Of a stretch of DNA of 64,000 nt, positions 48,425 to 59,747 are shown piece by piece (position 1 is the first letter of the stretch; each line of letters begins with the position of its first letter). The notes under the pieces are model-generated. The model searched no databases, was not told where the DNA came from, and saw only the letters and a list, made by a program, of their open reading frames with translations. The stretch covers positions 43,856,543 to 43,920,542 of the forward strand of contig CM037785.1 in NCBI GenBank assembly GCA_021229015.1. Reading direction: 5' to 3'. Source of the DNA: Solen grandis (taxonomy: Eukaryota; Mollusca; Bivalvia; Adapedonta; Solenidae). Both the position numbers and the translations under genes were made by a program.

Positions 48425-49819
48425 CACGCGATAAATTCATAAAAGATAAGATATAAACGATAACAAATTACAATTTGTCACCTAGGTTATAAAGCTTTGC
48501 CTTTGACCTCGCATTATAGAACTTTCTCCTGTCTGATTGACAATTTCACGTGCTGTTTCAAGTACAAATCAGGGTCAGTCTCACCAGAGACTTATAAACA
48601 GAGACTGTCAGCTTATTCTTTGCCGATATAGATTTTCTTAATTCAATGTAATATCGATATGGTTATTTTGTTTGGTCATTTATTTGTTCGAATACGTTTG
48701 ACATAAACATCAACTACAACTGGTGAGTTTAAGGGAATCAAGCAGTAAGCATTCTACATATTTGTCTTTACATATTTGTGTTACTAATACCAGTCAAAAG
48801 AACAAGACAATCCTTACCGGCAAAAAATCACGGGCAAGTACACGAGGCTATCATGTATTTCGACGTTACCTCATGCTGCGCCTAGTCATATCGGGACAGT
48901 TATCTACCTGTCATTCTCCCACCCAACCCCCCTCTCTCTCTCCCCCCCCCCCCTTTCTCTCTATTAAAATTAAACTAAAAGGTATTCTAATCATGCATGC
49001 GTCATCTTCTTTCCTTCATTTGAAACTTCATTTAAATTTATTTTAGTTATAATCAGTAGATTTACTAAAAATATTTGGAAAGTAATTGTTGTTTTGTAAG
49101 ATACCCCATGTCCGGTACCCGAGTGACAAGTGGGCACGCTCTCGTTATCTCCCGAGGCACGCGATAGAGCGTGTTATTTCGGTAAGTTGCCAGTATCTGG
49201 TGTCACTTAGTATATTGATAAATATCTTCGCACGACCTAGCAATAGTAAAATGCAGACACGATGGAATTACGACAGAAGACAGAAAATGCACGAAATGTG
49301 ATATGAATGTAAAAAAATGAATATCATTTTTACTAGTTTGTCCAAAATATTATGAAATTAGAAAAAAATACTTAAAACCATGTCGTTGGCCAATAATTCA
49401 AACATTTAAATATTTTCTTTTAAACAACAGTGTAAAACATTTACTCAACTTATCGAAATATTTATATTTTGCGTTTAATGCGCGAAATTCGAAACGTTAT
49501 AATTAATAATATCAGAATACTGTTAAGTATGTAGCATAAGATGTTTATTTCCATTTGATTTATATGAGTATGCATTTTTTTTTAAAACGTTTGTGTGATC
49601 TGTAGAAAATATAAAGCTTTGTATTCATACATTCGTGTTTCTTTTTTACACATAATTACGCGTTGAATATATTTATATATATGTTATGTATTATCTCCAT
49701 CTTTAATGTACATCTATGAAACTAACCAGCGCTACATTTTCATACGCTACTTTCTCTGATAAACACATGGTTGTTTTATTTTTACATATGCAAACTTTCG
49801 TCTACCTCACCTTATTGTA

Positions 49820-50017
49820 CACCGCGTCGGTTCGAATTCCATCAGGGTCATTCGGATTTTCATGTGATGAAGCCTTCCAGCTGGCTTGCGGTAGGTCGGT
49901 GGTTCTACCCGAATGCCTCCGTGCATTCGAGGTCTTCCTCCACCTGTAATGAGCTGGACGTCGCTATATGACTGAAATACTGTCGAAGTGACGGTAAACT
50001 CAAATAGTCAGGTCAAG
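49820..50017 (+). mobile_element. tRNA-derived SINE, 5'-truncated, with 13-bp target duplication (copy 3)
   Basis: It starts inside the tRNA-like head at the B box (CGGTTCGAATTCC) and continues through TTGCGGTAGGTCGGTGG to TAAACTCAAATAGTCAGGTCAAG. It is flanked by TCACCTTATTGTA at 49807-49819 and 50018-50030. Truncation at the head combined with an intact duplication indicates incomplete reverse transcription at insertion. Confidence 0.85.
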
Positions 50018-50130
50018 TCACCTTATTGTAAAATGTATTATGTATTGGCTATAAATGTTTATTGTACAAGTTTATGTCAAATAAAGAATATGTTATGTTT
50101 TGTTATGATATGATAAAGATACTGATGGAA

Positions 50131-50241
50131 TAAGCACAAGAAAATATGACATAATCACAAGAAAACATGACATAAGCACAAGAAAACATGACATAATCAC
50201 GAGAAAACATGACATAATCACAAGAAAACATGACATAATCA
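50131..50241. repeat. Tandem repeat, 21-bp unit, about 5 copies
   Basis: CACAAGAAAACATGACATAAT is repeated with single-base variants (GCAC/TCAC, AAAAT/AAAAC). Confidence 0.9.
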
Positions 50242-50689
50242 GTCGTCACCGCAACAAGCTCTTACAGCAAAATACTGTCATATCAAAAACCCACAGTTTA
50301 AGTAATACATATTAAGTAAAATCTTTACGATAAAGAAAGGGCGGAGCAAGCGATGTGAGCGAGCTCCTTCTTAACCATTAAGATTTCACTTTTTTTTAAA
50401 GTATCTCGATTACTTAAGAAAGTGTGATAAGTTAAAAAAAGATCACCTCTATACCACCGTAACATTGACTATTTTTCATGGGTGTAAAGGGTAAAACCAT
50501 TATTCATTCATATATGCAAATGAGTGTCTCTTTTCTTTTCATATGCTACTGTAGTCGCTTTAGATGGGTTCATTTTACTTGGGTCTTTACTGATAAAATG
50601 ACATTTTGAAAATGTTGATTCATATCACTAGTCCTGCTGATTATTTATTTTACTTTGATTGGGAAACAAATTCTTACAACTTTTACCAA

Positions 50690-51008
50690 TCCCTCTTTAT
50701 TGTTCCTGGGTTGGATCAGTACTTTGCGCCTGGAAAGGTTTTGAAAAAATCCTTGACCCCAACGGGGTTCTAACCCACAACTACCGATCCACAGACGGTT
50801 TAAACTATATTTATTTTACATCGACTACGAAACAAGTTCTCAAAACTTACTTTAATCACTCTAGATGGTTCTTGTGTCTTCTCACACACGTGACCAGGAA
50901 TCGAACCCGAGACGCAATAGTGAGAAGCGAAGCGCGTTACAACCACGTTTCGTTATCCATGCAACTGCACCATAGAGTCGGGTATGTTACCACTAGACCA
51001 CGATTATG
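50690..51008 (-). mobile_element. tRNA-like SINE of a third type
   Basis: On the minus strand, the head near 51008 reads CGTGGTCTAGTGGTAACA (A box). The B box CGGGTTCGATTCCTGG is about 100 bases further in, more than in a true tRNA. The other end carries CGCAAAGTACTGATCCAAC, which recurs near 35671-35700. Ends are not defined by a clear duplication. Confidence 0.5.
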
Positions 51009-51349
51009 GTATTTAATACTTTCATTATGATCTTGTCCACTGACCAGATCACACAGGTATGAGATGAAGATATATCGATAAACGAACATTTCGTAGTCGA
51101 CAAAGTCAATCTATGCTACTGAAAGAACAAATTGTCCGATTAAGTGTCTTTATGGACAAGTTCAGCGAGAATCTTAACAAGAAAAGATTAAATAAACACG
51201 TTTTAATGGAAAGCTCTCAATCACTTTCATTATGTTGTTTTATTTCTTATGTTATTATTATTTTTTTTTTTGATAAATATTTTTTTTTATATGACTTGAA
51301 TATAAAAAAATGAATAAGAATAAGAATTAAATGGGAAAACAAGACGCAA

Positions 51350-51440
51350 AGATCTGGAATCGAACTCAGGACCCCTGCATTAAAATACTGATTTCCGCAT
51401 GCTGAAGTAAAAACGGATCCCGAAACTAAAACCCGCTTTT
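51350..51440 (-). repeat. tRNA-like B-box fragment
   Basis: A minus-strand GAGTTCGATTCCAG with a preceding GGGATCC-type head. It resembles a SINE head fragment. Confidence 0.35.
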
Positions 51441-51798
51441 TTGGATACATTAATATATACTCATAACTTAATAACAGTAATGTATATATAGTAATGAATA
51501 CCGTCCAGAAAAGGTTCTGTTTACATATTCAAGATACTTAATTTGACACCATGATATAATTTTTTTATACATAATGTGCGGATTAGTGGGGAAATCAGCT
51601 AAATTCGGCAAATATCATTATTTGGGAAACACCATTTCAGAAATGAACCCAATTGGTGCCCTAGTATCGAAATATTCTAGTAGTACGAAATGTAAAAGGT
51701 TAGATTCAGATAACAAATATGTGTATAAGCATTTACAAAGGAGGAACATTTTATCTTAGGCCCACGCGAGATCTTTTTTAGACTTTTAGATACATGAA

Positions 51799-52108
51799 TG
51801 CGATTTCCCCCGTTGTGGATTAAGGTTTGCGATTTTCCCCGTTGTGGATTAAGGTTTGCGATTTTCCCGTTGTGGATTTAGGTTTGCGATTTTCCCCGTT
51901 GTGGATTAGGATTTTCAATTTAGATTTGCGATTTCCCCGTTGTGGATTTAGTATTGCGATTTTCCCCGTTGTGGATTAAGTTTTCGATTTTTCTCCGTTT
52001 TGGATTTAGATTTGCGATTTTCCCCGTTGTGGATTTAGGTTTGCGATTTTCCCCGTTGTGGATTTAGGTTTGCAATTTCCCCCTTTTAGATTTTCCCCGT
52101 TGTGGTAT
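51799..52108. repeat. Minisatellite, about 29-bp unit, about 10 copies
   Basis: Units read TGCGATTTTCCCCGTTGTGG followed by ATTTAGGT, with copy-specific indels (ATTAAGGT, ATTAGGATT). Unit length varies by one or two bases. The minus-strand reading frame across part of it is incidental. Confidence 0.9.
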
Positions 52109-53478
52109 TTCCTGTATAGCATGTTGACAGGAAGATAAGTGGATACAATTTTCTTGCAAGCCTTGGGGGCTATTGGTCTAGTCAGATATAAATAAAATTC
52201 AAATTGAATTTCAGTGTATAAAAGGAGACATATCATTAACGTTTCGTATGTAAAGCATTCATATTAAAGGACCGATGAAGCGAAAGGCTCGAAGTAAATT
52301 ATTTCTGATTTCGAATTGAACTGTCTTTTCCCTCCCAGTTACTTTAGATACGGCCTTTCATTATATCTGATATGTGAAAACACTATTTTATAGATGTAGC
52401 ACAAAAAATCATAAAATAGCAGTTTACCATTTTCCATGAATATTATTTTTTATAATGCCTCATTTTATCCATACAGACAACATAGAATCAAAGCTATTAC
52501 AATAAATGAATATACATAAAGAGTAGATCCTCAGCAGACAGCTCCTTCAAGTGCTGAGTAATCTGGGTAAGTTATCACTGCAAAAAAAACAACAAAAAAC
52601 AAAAGGTCGTTTATCGTTCATTGAAAGCCAGAAGGCCTCATCAGCCTATATAAAAAGAAGGCCGACGAGCCCTCATGGTTTTCAATAGACGATTCTATGT
52701 GGCGAAACGTTACTCCTATATAACGAAGTTTATTTACTTAGCACACACGTTTTCTGTTAGTTGATGTTTTTAGCATTTGACATGTTCCCAACTACTATAA
52801 ATATCGAGCAATCTTATTTTTGCGTAAAAAAAAACAACAACAACTGTTTTTCTTTCATTGAAATTCAAAATAACTAATTTCTTGATGCAAGTGTGAGGAA
52901 TTTCATGGTGATTTAAGGATATGAAAATATTCTGAAGCTGCTAAGCAGTTTATACATAATGCATTTCATTTCCATTTGATGTTGGTTCAGAAATACATAG
53001 GGGACATTTGTTTGCTCTGAGTTAATATGAAATATGTTTCAAAAGTAGCTCGATAGAAAATTTTGAAATGGTATAGATAAGATATATTCCATATCCACTC
53101 AAACTAAAACAAATCACAAGAATCTTTTTCTACGGCAGGTGTATTCTCTTGCTATTAACCAAGATTTTTCACCGGATTTCGACATTAAAAATTTATTTAT
53201 AAGCGCACCTGCTTTGAAAGCAGTCTTCTTATTGGCTAATTATTCAGGCTGGTTTATTTGATTTTATCGAATGCAAGTGGACATGAAAACTGCGTGCAAA
53301 ATCAAAGATACAGACTTTATCCTATGCACTCAGCATTCTTTTTAAAGGGCATTTCATATTTTATGCTCACTGGAAATGAAATATTTTGTGTATTAATTCC
53401 TGTAAACAGAGTAAAACCTATAATATCACATGGTTATACTTAGATATTTGCTATCGTGCTTTGTTTAAAGATAAGACA

Positions 53479-53484
<6 letters not shown>

Positions 53485-53519
<35 letters not shown>
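53485..53519. repeat. (GA)n microsatellite
   Basis: About 16 GA units followed by a G-run. Confidence 0.95.
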
Positions 53520-53525
<6 letters not shown>

Positions 53526-54349
53526 TTAGGTATGTGTGCGAAAGAGATTGTAATGTGCCATGTTTCCTTTTACTTATTTTTAATTCCTTACTTTACACCA
53601 GGCTTATCAGTTTTAGGCCAGACATACAAGCTCACTTGTCCCATAGGTAATCAGTATCGAAAAGGAAAGTGCAGCATAAGCTTTCCTTTCAATAAAAAAC
53701 CTTCTCTGTGACACCTGGTCAAACAAGTCATATGAAGTTGTTAAGTTTAAAGGCGTTTCAGCGTTGTTTTTTTTAACGGACAGATTTTTCTTAAAAAATT
53801 GCATATAAGTACTTTAGACTTTAATTTAAAGATATATGAATTAAAAATAGGGGGTCACCATGCTTGTTTTAGAGATCAAGCTTATGGTAGAACATTAAAA
53901 AAAAAAGATTTCGTTTCTAACTACTGTAACAGCATATTAAAATGATTTTTTAAAATATCTTTATCACCATTTATAACTTATAATGTATTACATAAGTAAG
54001 AGATAAAAATACTATCCAATATGCATTGAAAATACAAAACGGGCATAAAATCTCATTTGTGCCTGGACCAAAATGTATACAAAACTGTGTATATTTTTCT
54101 AAACAAAAAGATTTCAACGAACAGGTTTCTTTTATTTTTTCAGAGTCAGTTCTCTGATATAGATGCTTCCAGAAAATGTAAAAAAAATACATACCGGTTT
54201 TTTTTTTTTTAACTAAAACTGCTTTTTATTGAAATTTTAGCCAAATTTGCATAATTTAAAACACTAAAATGTGAATTTTTTACCTCAAAATTTGGCAATT
54301 AAATCTTATAAATTGGGCTTCTTTTATCATTCTACTTAAAATAAATGAA

Positions 54350-54353
<4 letters not shown>

Positions 54354-54383
<30 letters not shown>
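54354..54383. repeat. Poly(A) tract
   Basis: About 29 consecutive A in AT-rich sequence. Confidence 0.85.
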
Positions 54384-54388
<5 letters not shown>

Positions 54389-54965
54389 TTTTCTACCCAA
54401 ATCAAAATAAGCTGTAACCCGCTGAAATGTCCTTAAGTTAATCACCTTAGGCTTTCATCCGTCGACGAGTGAATGTCAACACCAGACTAGTATATATAGT
54501 CTGAGTTGCAACAGAGGGTCAGATCATGATCTCTGTGCATTAAATGGTAAAAACGTCGACGGATCTCTGTTCTACAGTATTCCCCTTAAGAATTAAAAGA
54601 ACGAAAACCCCTTTTACAATAATTAGAATCATAAAACCTATACTTCTATTTCCGGCACATGACTAATCACACCCATTCTACGCACATGCGCCCTTTTCAC
54701 AGGCTGAAAAATAACATACCAGGGGCTGGTGAGCGCGCCATGTTGCGAAATTCGTCACGTAATACAACAACTATTTACATCGGGAATACCATTTATTAAA
54801 TCGGTATATATACCGTTCCCTATATATACACACCCCAACTATCTTCCTTGATAACAAGAAAGAAAATAGTTCTTACAGACCTATATCACTCACTGTGTGG
54901 GGTTGTTCATCGATTAGGTGGATGTTATTTCACTTATAGAAAGTTTTTCATTATTTTCAGAAATA

Positions 54966-54989
54966 TCTCTCTCTCTCTCTCTCTCTCTC
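54966..54989. repeat. (CT)n microsatellite
   Basis: About 12 CT units, ending 52 bases before the second assembly gap. Confidence 0.9.
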
Positions 54990-55041
54990 ATATACATGTA
55001 TCGTAGGTTGGCTCATAATACAATCATTATAATCTATATAT

Positions 55042-55141
55042 NNNNNNNNNNNNNNNNNNNNNNNNNNNNNNNNNNNNNNNNNNNNNNNNNNNNNNNNNNN
55101 NNNNNNNNNNNNNNNNNNNNNNNNNNNNNNNNNNNNNNNNN
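55042..55141. other. Assembly gap (100 N)
   Basis: Exactly 100 N. Missing Kazal-gene exons on the minus strand could lie within this gap. Confidence 0.99.
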
Positions 55142-55504
55142 CGCATTTAGCCTTGGACAACTCACAGCTGCAAGAAAAAAAATGTAATTAGAAAAACACC
55201 TGTAACAAGAACAGAATAGAACAGTAAAGAAATAAGAATCCAACCTGTATAAACTACGTCTGAACGGCTCCCGGGGACGAGTGGCAGGTGTATATCTCCC
55301 GAGTTTTTACATACAGTGAAGGAGATCGAAACTTTTTAAAATCATAAATTTACATATCTCTGATATAAATTAAGATTTCAATGCGTGTGGAAATTTTGCG
55401 GTTCGAGCGCCAGTCGTTAAGTTATTCTGCAATGAACTAAAAATAATCATAATACTCGAATGGGAAAATACGGAAGCACAGAGGGGACATGGTGTGTTTC
55501 TTTT

Positions 55505-55615
55505 TTATTATCTCGTGGCCACGAGATAATAACTAAGAAAAAAATTATCTCTTGCTAACTCGTGGCAACGAGTACTTAGAAAAAAATCTCGCTAACTCGT
55601 AGCCCCGTGTAATAA
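55505..55615. repeat. Palindromic 'ATCTCGTGG' repeat block
   Basis: Starts with a perfect 28-bp palindrome (55505-55532) centred on CTCGTGGCCACGAG. It is followed by two diverged partial units containing TCTCGCTAACTCGT. The same vocabulary (ATTATCTCG, CTAACTCG) fills the MITE at 58730-59250. Confidence 0.65.
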
Positions 55616-56041
55616 CTAAAAAAAATGCACTAATGCAATGGTACGCTTGGTCGTACATTCTGGAAAGAGAATGCCAGAGTAATCTCTCTTCATTAAGCAT
55701 AGGCCCTAGCAAAATGTAAATGTTCAATATGGTTCCGAGCTTCGATTATGCTTAGTGTGTAATGCTTACTGTCTTGTGCAAAGTGTGAACTTGTTTTCGA
55801 CAAGTGCTATTATACTTGCAGATGAATTATGGTTTTAACTCTTTGCGTTTACGCAAGAGTCATATTAAGAGTGCAATCAATTGCCATTGATTTACAAATT
55901 GTATAATCATATAGTCTTGTACTTCTTATTTGGTTGTTAACAGAAAGCATTTAGCACTATACACTTCTCAAAAGAAATGAGACAAGGCTACATATATGCT
56001 TGCACTTCTCATTTGATAGTTTGCACCAGGGTCTTAACATA

Positions 56042-57310
56042 AAAAATGGAGTTTGGAAGTTAATACTAAAAAAACTAAGGTTATTGTTTTTAGAAAAAGG
56101 GGTAAATTATATCAAAATGAAAAATTTGATTTTCAAGGCAAAGAAATAGAAATAGTTAATGATTTTAATTATTTGGGGACTGTCTTTAATTATACAGGGA
56201 ATTTCGCACGTAATCAAGAACACATTGTTGGAAAAGCATTAAAAGCCTTAAATGTATTATTGATAAATTGTAAAAAGTTTAAATTAAAACCTAAATTATT
56301 ATGCCAATTATTTGACTCTTTTGTTGGTTCTATACTCGGATACGCATCAGAAATTTGGGGATATAGTAAATCAAAAGAAATAGAACGTATACATTTAAAA
56401 TTTTGTAAATCAATACTTAATGTAAAAAATACTACCCCTAACATTGGTGTGTATGGGGAACTTGGACGTTATCCATTATATATTTCTAGATATATACGAA
56501 CTTTAAAATATTGGTGTAAATTGTTAAATACTGAAAATATATTATTAAAAACTGTGTACAAAGTTTCATTAAATGATTGTGAATTGGGAAAAATTATTAA
56601 ATGTAAAAGAAATGTTATATAAAAATGGTTTTGCATATATATGGGATCAACAAACTGTTTTGAATGAAAAAGATTTTATTAATATGTTTAAACAACGTTT
56701 GATTGATACTTTTAAATTGGTTAAAGAAAAGAGTGAAGTTTTATCTTTATATAATAATATAAAAAATGAATTTGGATATGAAAGCTATTTGAATGTTTTA
56801 CCTTATGACTTAAGAAATTATATTTGTAGATTAAGATTGTCATCACATAGTTTACATATTCAAACTGGTCGCTATGGTAGAAATAGAATTCCTCGTTCAG
56901 AAAGATTTTGTATATTTTGCAGAAGTAACGACATTGAGGATGAATATCACTTTATTATTAAATGCCCATGTTTTCTAAATTTAAGAAAGAAATTTATTGA
57001 TAAGTTTTATTATGTTAGACCTAGTATGTTTAAATTTTTAGAATTACTTCAAACAAAAAATGTTGATACACTTTTAAATCTTGCTAAATATTTGAAATCT
57101 GCATTTTCTTTACGCATAAGTTTGTCTTATGACACTTAGTTCATCCTCTTAGTTAAAAATCGACTTTGATTACTTGTTCACGTGATGTTATGGAAAAAGA
57201 ATTTATGATATATTTATTAATAACTTGATTATTATATAATGTTGAATGTTGATGTTATTTATGATGATGTACTATGTACAAATCAAATAAAATATGTTCT
57301 GTTCTGTTCT
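56042..57310 (+). mobile_element. 5'-truncated LINE with 12-bp target-site duplication
   Basis: The inserted 1,269 bp lie between two perfect copies of GGTCTTAACATA (56030-56041 and 57311-57322). The coding part (56053-57139) is the C-terminal half of a non-LTR reverse transcriptase. It contains NYLGTVFNYTGNF and GYASEIWGYSKSKEIERIH, then, after one frameshift at about 56575, NWEKLLNVKEMLYKNGF and ICRLRLSSHSLHIQTGRYGR. It ends with the knuckle CIFCRSNDIEDEYHFIIKC and a stop at 57137-57139. The palm and endonuclease are absent through 5' truncation. The 3' end is a short TTCTG repeat, not a poly(A) tail. Only one frame break and an intact duplication point to recent insertion. Confidence 0.9.
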
Positions 57311-58274
57311 GGTCTTAACATACTGGCATATTATTAGTCAGTAAGCAAATAGCATTTAGCATTACACACTTGACATTTAACAGAAATGCAATAAGGCATC
57401 ATTGAAAAGTAAACATACATGCAAGCACACGTCATTTTTCATAAAACATTCGGAAGTAAACATGTTGTAATATTTACATAAATAATTTTCCATATGAGTC
57501 ACCTGCATTCCAGCAGTTGTCAGAGAAAGGGTGAACATCAAATAATCAAAATTATACTTATCACTATACAAAATAAGCTTGGAGTGCATCCACCATATAC
57601 ATGTAGTATTGAAGTTATGCCCTGATATATTGTGCGATTTCCAGGATACGAAGGGGTCTGAAGGTTTCAAATCCAACGTGTGTTTTTCATCCTTTAGATA
57701 TGCTGTGTGTGTTTGTGTGGTTGAATTATTATTTTGAGCGACTTTAAGACGTGAATTAATATATTTCTGTCGAAAATTCGAAGTTGTAGGAATGAATATA
57801 CAAAGCGAACAAGCTAATCTGTTTTCCGGATGGATATTGCAGTATTCATCAGCTGTTTAGTGACCTTCACCTTTAAGTTTAGACATGGAGTATGATTTCA
57901 GTCACGTGTAACTAGGTGGATGCCGCTAAATGACTTAAATACTGTAAACTCCAACACAACGACATTATTTCAGTCATTTTGAGACTTTGTCTACAAAAGT
58001 CAGATATAATGCGCCACAACGTAGACAGTATGATGCCACATTCAGTCAAATTATCCCGACAGAGGACAAATCGATCCTGAAGCAGGGGTGAGCGCCAAGC
58101 ACAGTCAGTATATAACAATTCCATGGAATGTCGCAGCTGGGGACCGAACCCGACACATCTCGGTTACGTGCCAAAAGTCATAAAACCCCAAAGTTAATAC
58201 AAAGTTAAAAACGAGTATAGGGTCCGAATGTAGTGAAAAAATCAATTTCAGAAAGCAGGAGTGAAATCTCTTAC

Positions 58275-58634
58275 TCATTGGGGTAGAACTGTCCATCGCT
58301 GCCACAGACGATCTTGAAGCCAGTGTTACAGTTCACAGAGTCAATGTTCTGACAGAAGACATTCTGGATGATAGAATGGACCATGTCGGTTGTCGTCATC
58401 ATGGTAGTTGTCGTCGGGATGTCGGTGGTTGTAGTCATGCCAGGTGCCATGGAAACGGTAGAGCCAGCAGCGACGGTTGGGCCGGCGGAACCGGTTGGGG
58501 CAGAATTTCCAGTGGGAACCGTGGTAATTACCGTACCACATGCACTGGTGTGTTTCACGTGCAGGTTGGCGTGGACGTGGGCGTTATGTCCATGCTGATT
58601 CATGAGAGAACAGCGCTGGTGGGCAAACTCACAA
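58275..58634 (-). CDS. Kazal exon: end of one domain, Thr-rich linker, start of the next
   Basis: 360 bp, one base plus 119 codons plus two. The acceptor is GAATTTTTAG and the donor GTAAGA. The acceptor choice is decided by the in-phase junction that restores YSNHCEF, the canonical Kazal spacing. Confidence 0.85.
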
Positions 58635-59702
58635 CTAAAAATTCAATTCTCGATTATTATGAAATGATATGAATAAAATGGGGTCAGAATCATTTAAATG
58701 TATTTAACCTGTATAAAAGTCTCGAAATAACGGTGGCATAGAGGTGAAACGCACTAATATTTCGTGGGAACGAGTTAGTTATCTCGAGGGAACGACTTAT
58801 TATCTCGATTGAACGAGATAATAAGTCGATGGAACGAGATAATAACTCGAGGGAACGAGTTAGTCAACCAATCATATTACGTGTTATACTGAACGCACAT
58901 GACGCGTCCGTTTCCGTAAAGCCAATCACATAATTTTTTGTACTCGTTTGATTTGGAAAGGAGAAATTTTAAGTGATATCAAAACAGTTAAGGATTTAAT
59001 TCTGAACGTATTCAGTTAGTCTGGAGGTTGTCTCAGTTACAGAAATATTGTCGATGGACCGTTAATCCCATTAAACAAATAAACACGGACTCAACATACG
59101 GACTCTTGATTGCAATATTTGATTGGTTGACTAACTCGTCCCCTCGATATAATTGACTCGTTCCCACGACTTATTATCTCGTTCCCTCGACTTATTATCT
59201 CATTCCCTCGACATAAAAAAGAGTAGTGCATGTCACCTCTATGCCACCGTACGAAATAGTTTTGTAAATCATAAATGACGTTAAAGAGGCGGGGGGGGGG
59301 GGAGAGAGAGAGAGAAATGCCATTGCATATAACGTAATGTAGAATAATTATGCGTTTGTGTAAATAAATGATTGCATTTGTAATATTTATTTAAGGGCTC
59401 CACAAACTCATTTCATATGCGAATCGGTCGGAGAGCGATTGAGATTCGAGTCCCAGTGCTTCAAATCGACGGTGTGTGTGTGTGTGTGTGGTATTGGAAT
59501 AACACTGACTGGTTGCTGTATGTGTTGCCGTCAGATCCGCAGACTGTCTCGTCGTTCATGGTAACGTGCGTGGCACAGTCTATAAGGAGGATCTCCTTGC
59601 AGAGGGCATCTGTATAGTGAAGTTCAATGTTCACGATGGCGTTGTCAACCTCTGTGGGGTCACAGTTGTGGTGGCAAACGTGAGCCGCATTGCTCTGGTG
59701 GG
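58275..59702 (-). CDS. Kazal-type serine protease inhibitor, two internal exons
   Basis: Two exons (59510-59702 and 58275-58634) join in phase 2. The joined part completes a Kazal domain, VCGSDGNTYSNH + CEFAHQRC, whose other cysteines are LC, IDC and SAC; all six are present. A threonine/proline-rich linker of about 50 residues follows (TTTTDIPTTTTMMTTTDM), likely O-glycosylated. A second Kazal domain then begins with FCQNIDSVNCNTGF, ends the exon at CGSDGQFYPN and must continue in a further exon. The first exon also begins with the tail of a preceding domain (HQSNAAHVCHHNC). The protein therefore has at least three Kazal units. Such proteins are secreted and block serine proteases through the reactive loop between Cys2 and Cys3. 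The signal-peptide exon and last exon were not found, possibly because of the gap at 55042-55141 or the window edge. Confidence 0.85.
58730..59250. mobile_element. 521-bp MITE with 'ATTATCTCG' repeats, in a Kazal-gene intron
   Basis: The terminal inverted repeats ACGGTGGCATAGAGGTGA and TCACCTCTATGCCACCGT are perfect over 18 bases. Both flanks contain CGAAATA, offset by a base, suggesting a duplicated target. Subterminal regions on both sides carry repeated TTATCTCG(A/T)..GAACGA words in opposite orientation. A lone right-end-like word, CACCTCTATACCACCGTA, sits at about 50445-50462. No protein is encoded. Confidence 0.75.
59284..59316. repeat. G-run and (GA)n
   Basis: About 12 G followed by GAGAGAGAGAGA, between the MITE and the upstream Kazal exon. 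Confidence 0.85.
59510..59702 (-). CDS. Kazal exon: first half of a domain
   Basis: 193 bp, two bases plus 63 codons plus two. The acceptor is ATCCACTGCAG and the donor GTCAGT. It ends within TYSN, the same relative position at which the downstream exon ends (FYPN). This shows exon-unit duplication within the gene. Confidence 0.8.
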
Positions 59703-59747
59703 CTGCAGTGGATATTACCAGTGATTATAGAAAAACCTAAACACATA

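Larger units (their letters stand above)
52110..54950. other. Gene-free stretch with simple repeats
   Basis: No exon can be supported. It holds a (GA)n tract at 53485-53519, a poly(A) tract at 54354-54383 and an imperfect inverted repeat at about 52603-52693. Confidence 0.45.

Noticed and set aside
50131..50241. CRISPR-like array
   Set aside because: Contiguous 21-bp tandem units without spacers, in a eukaryotic genome; an ordinary minisatellite.
58341..58672. Alternative frames over the Kazal exon
   Set aside because: They overlap the spliced Kazal reading frame, which alone shows ordered cysteines and correct junctions.
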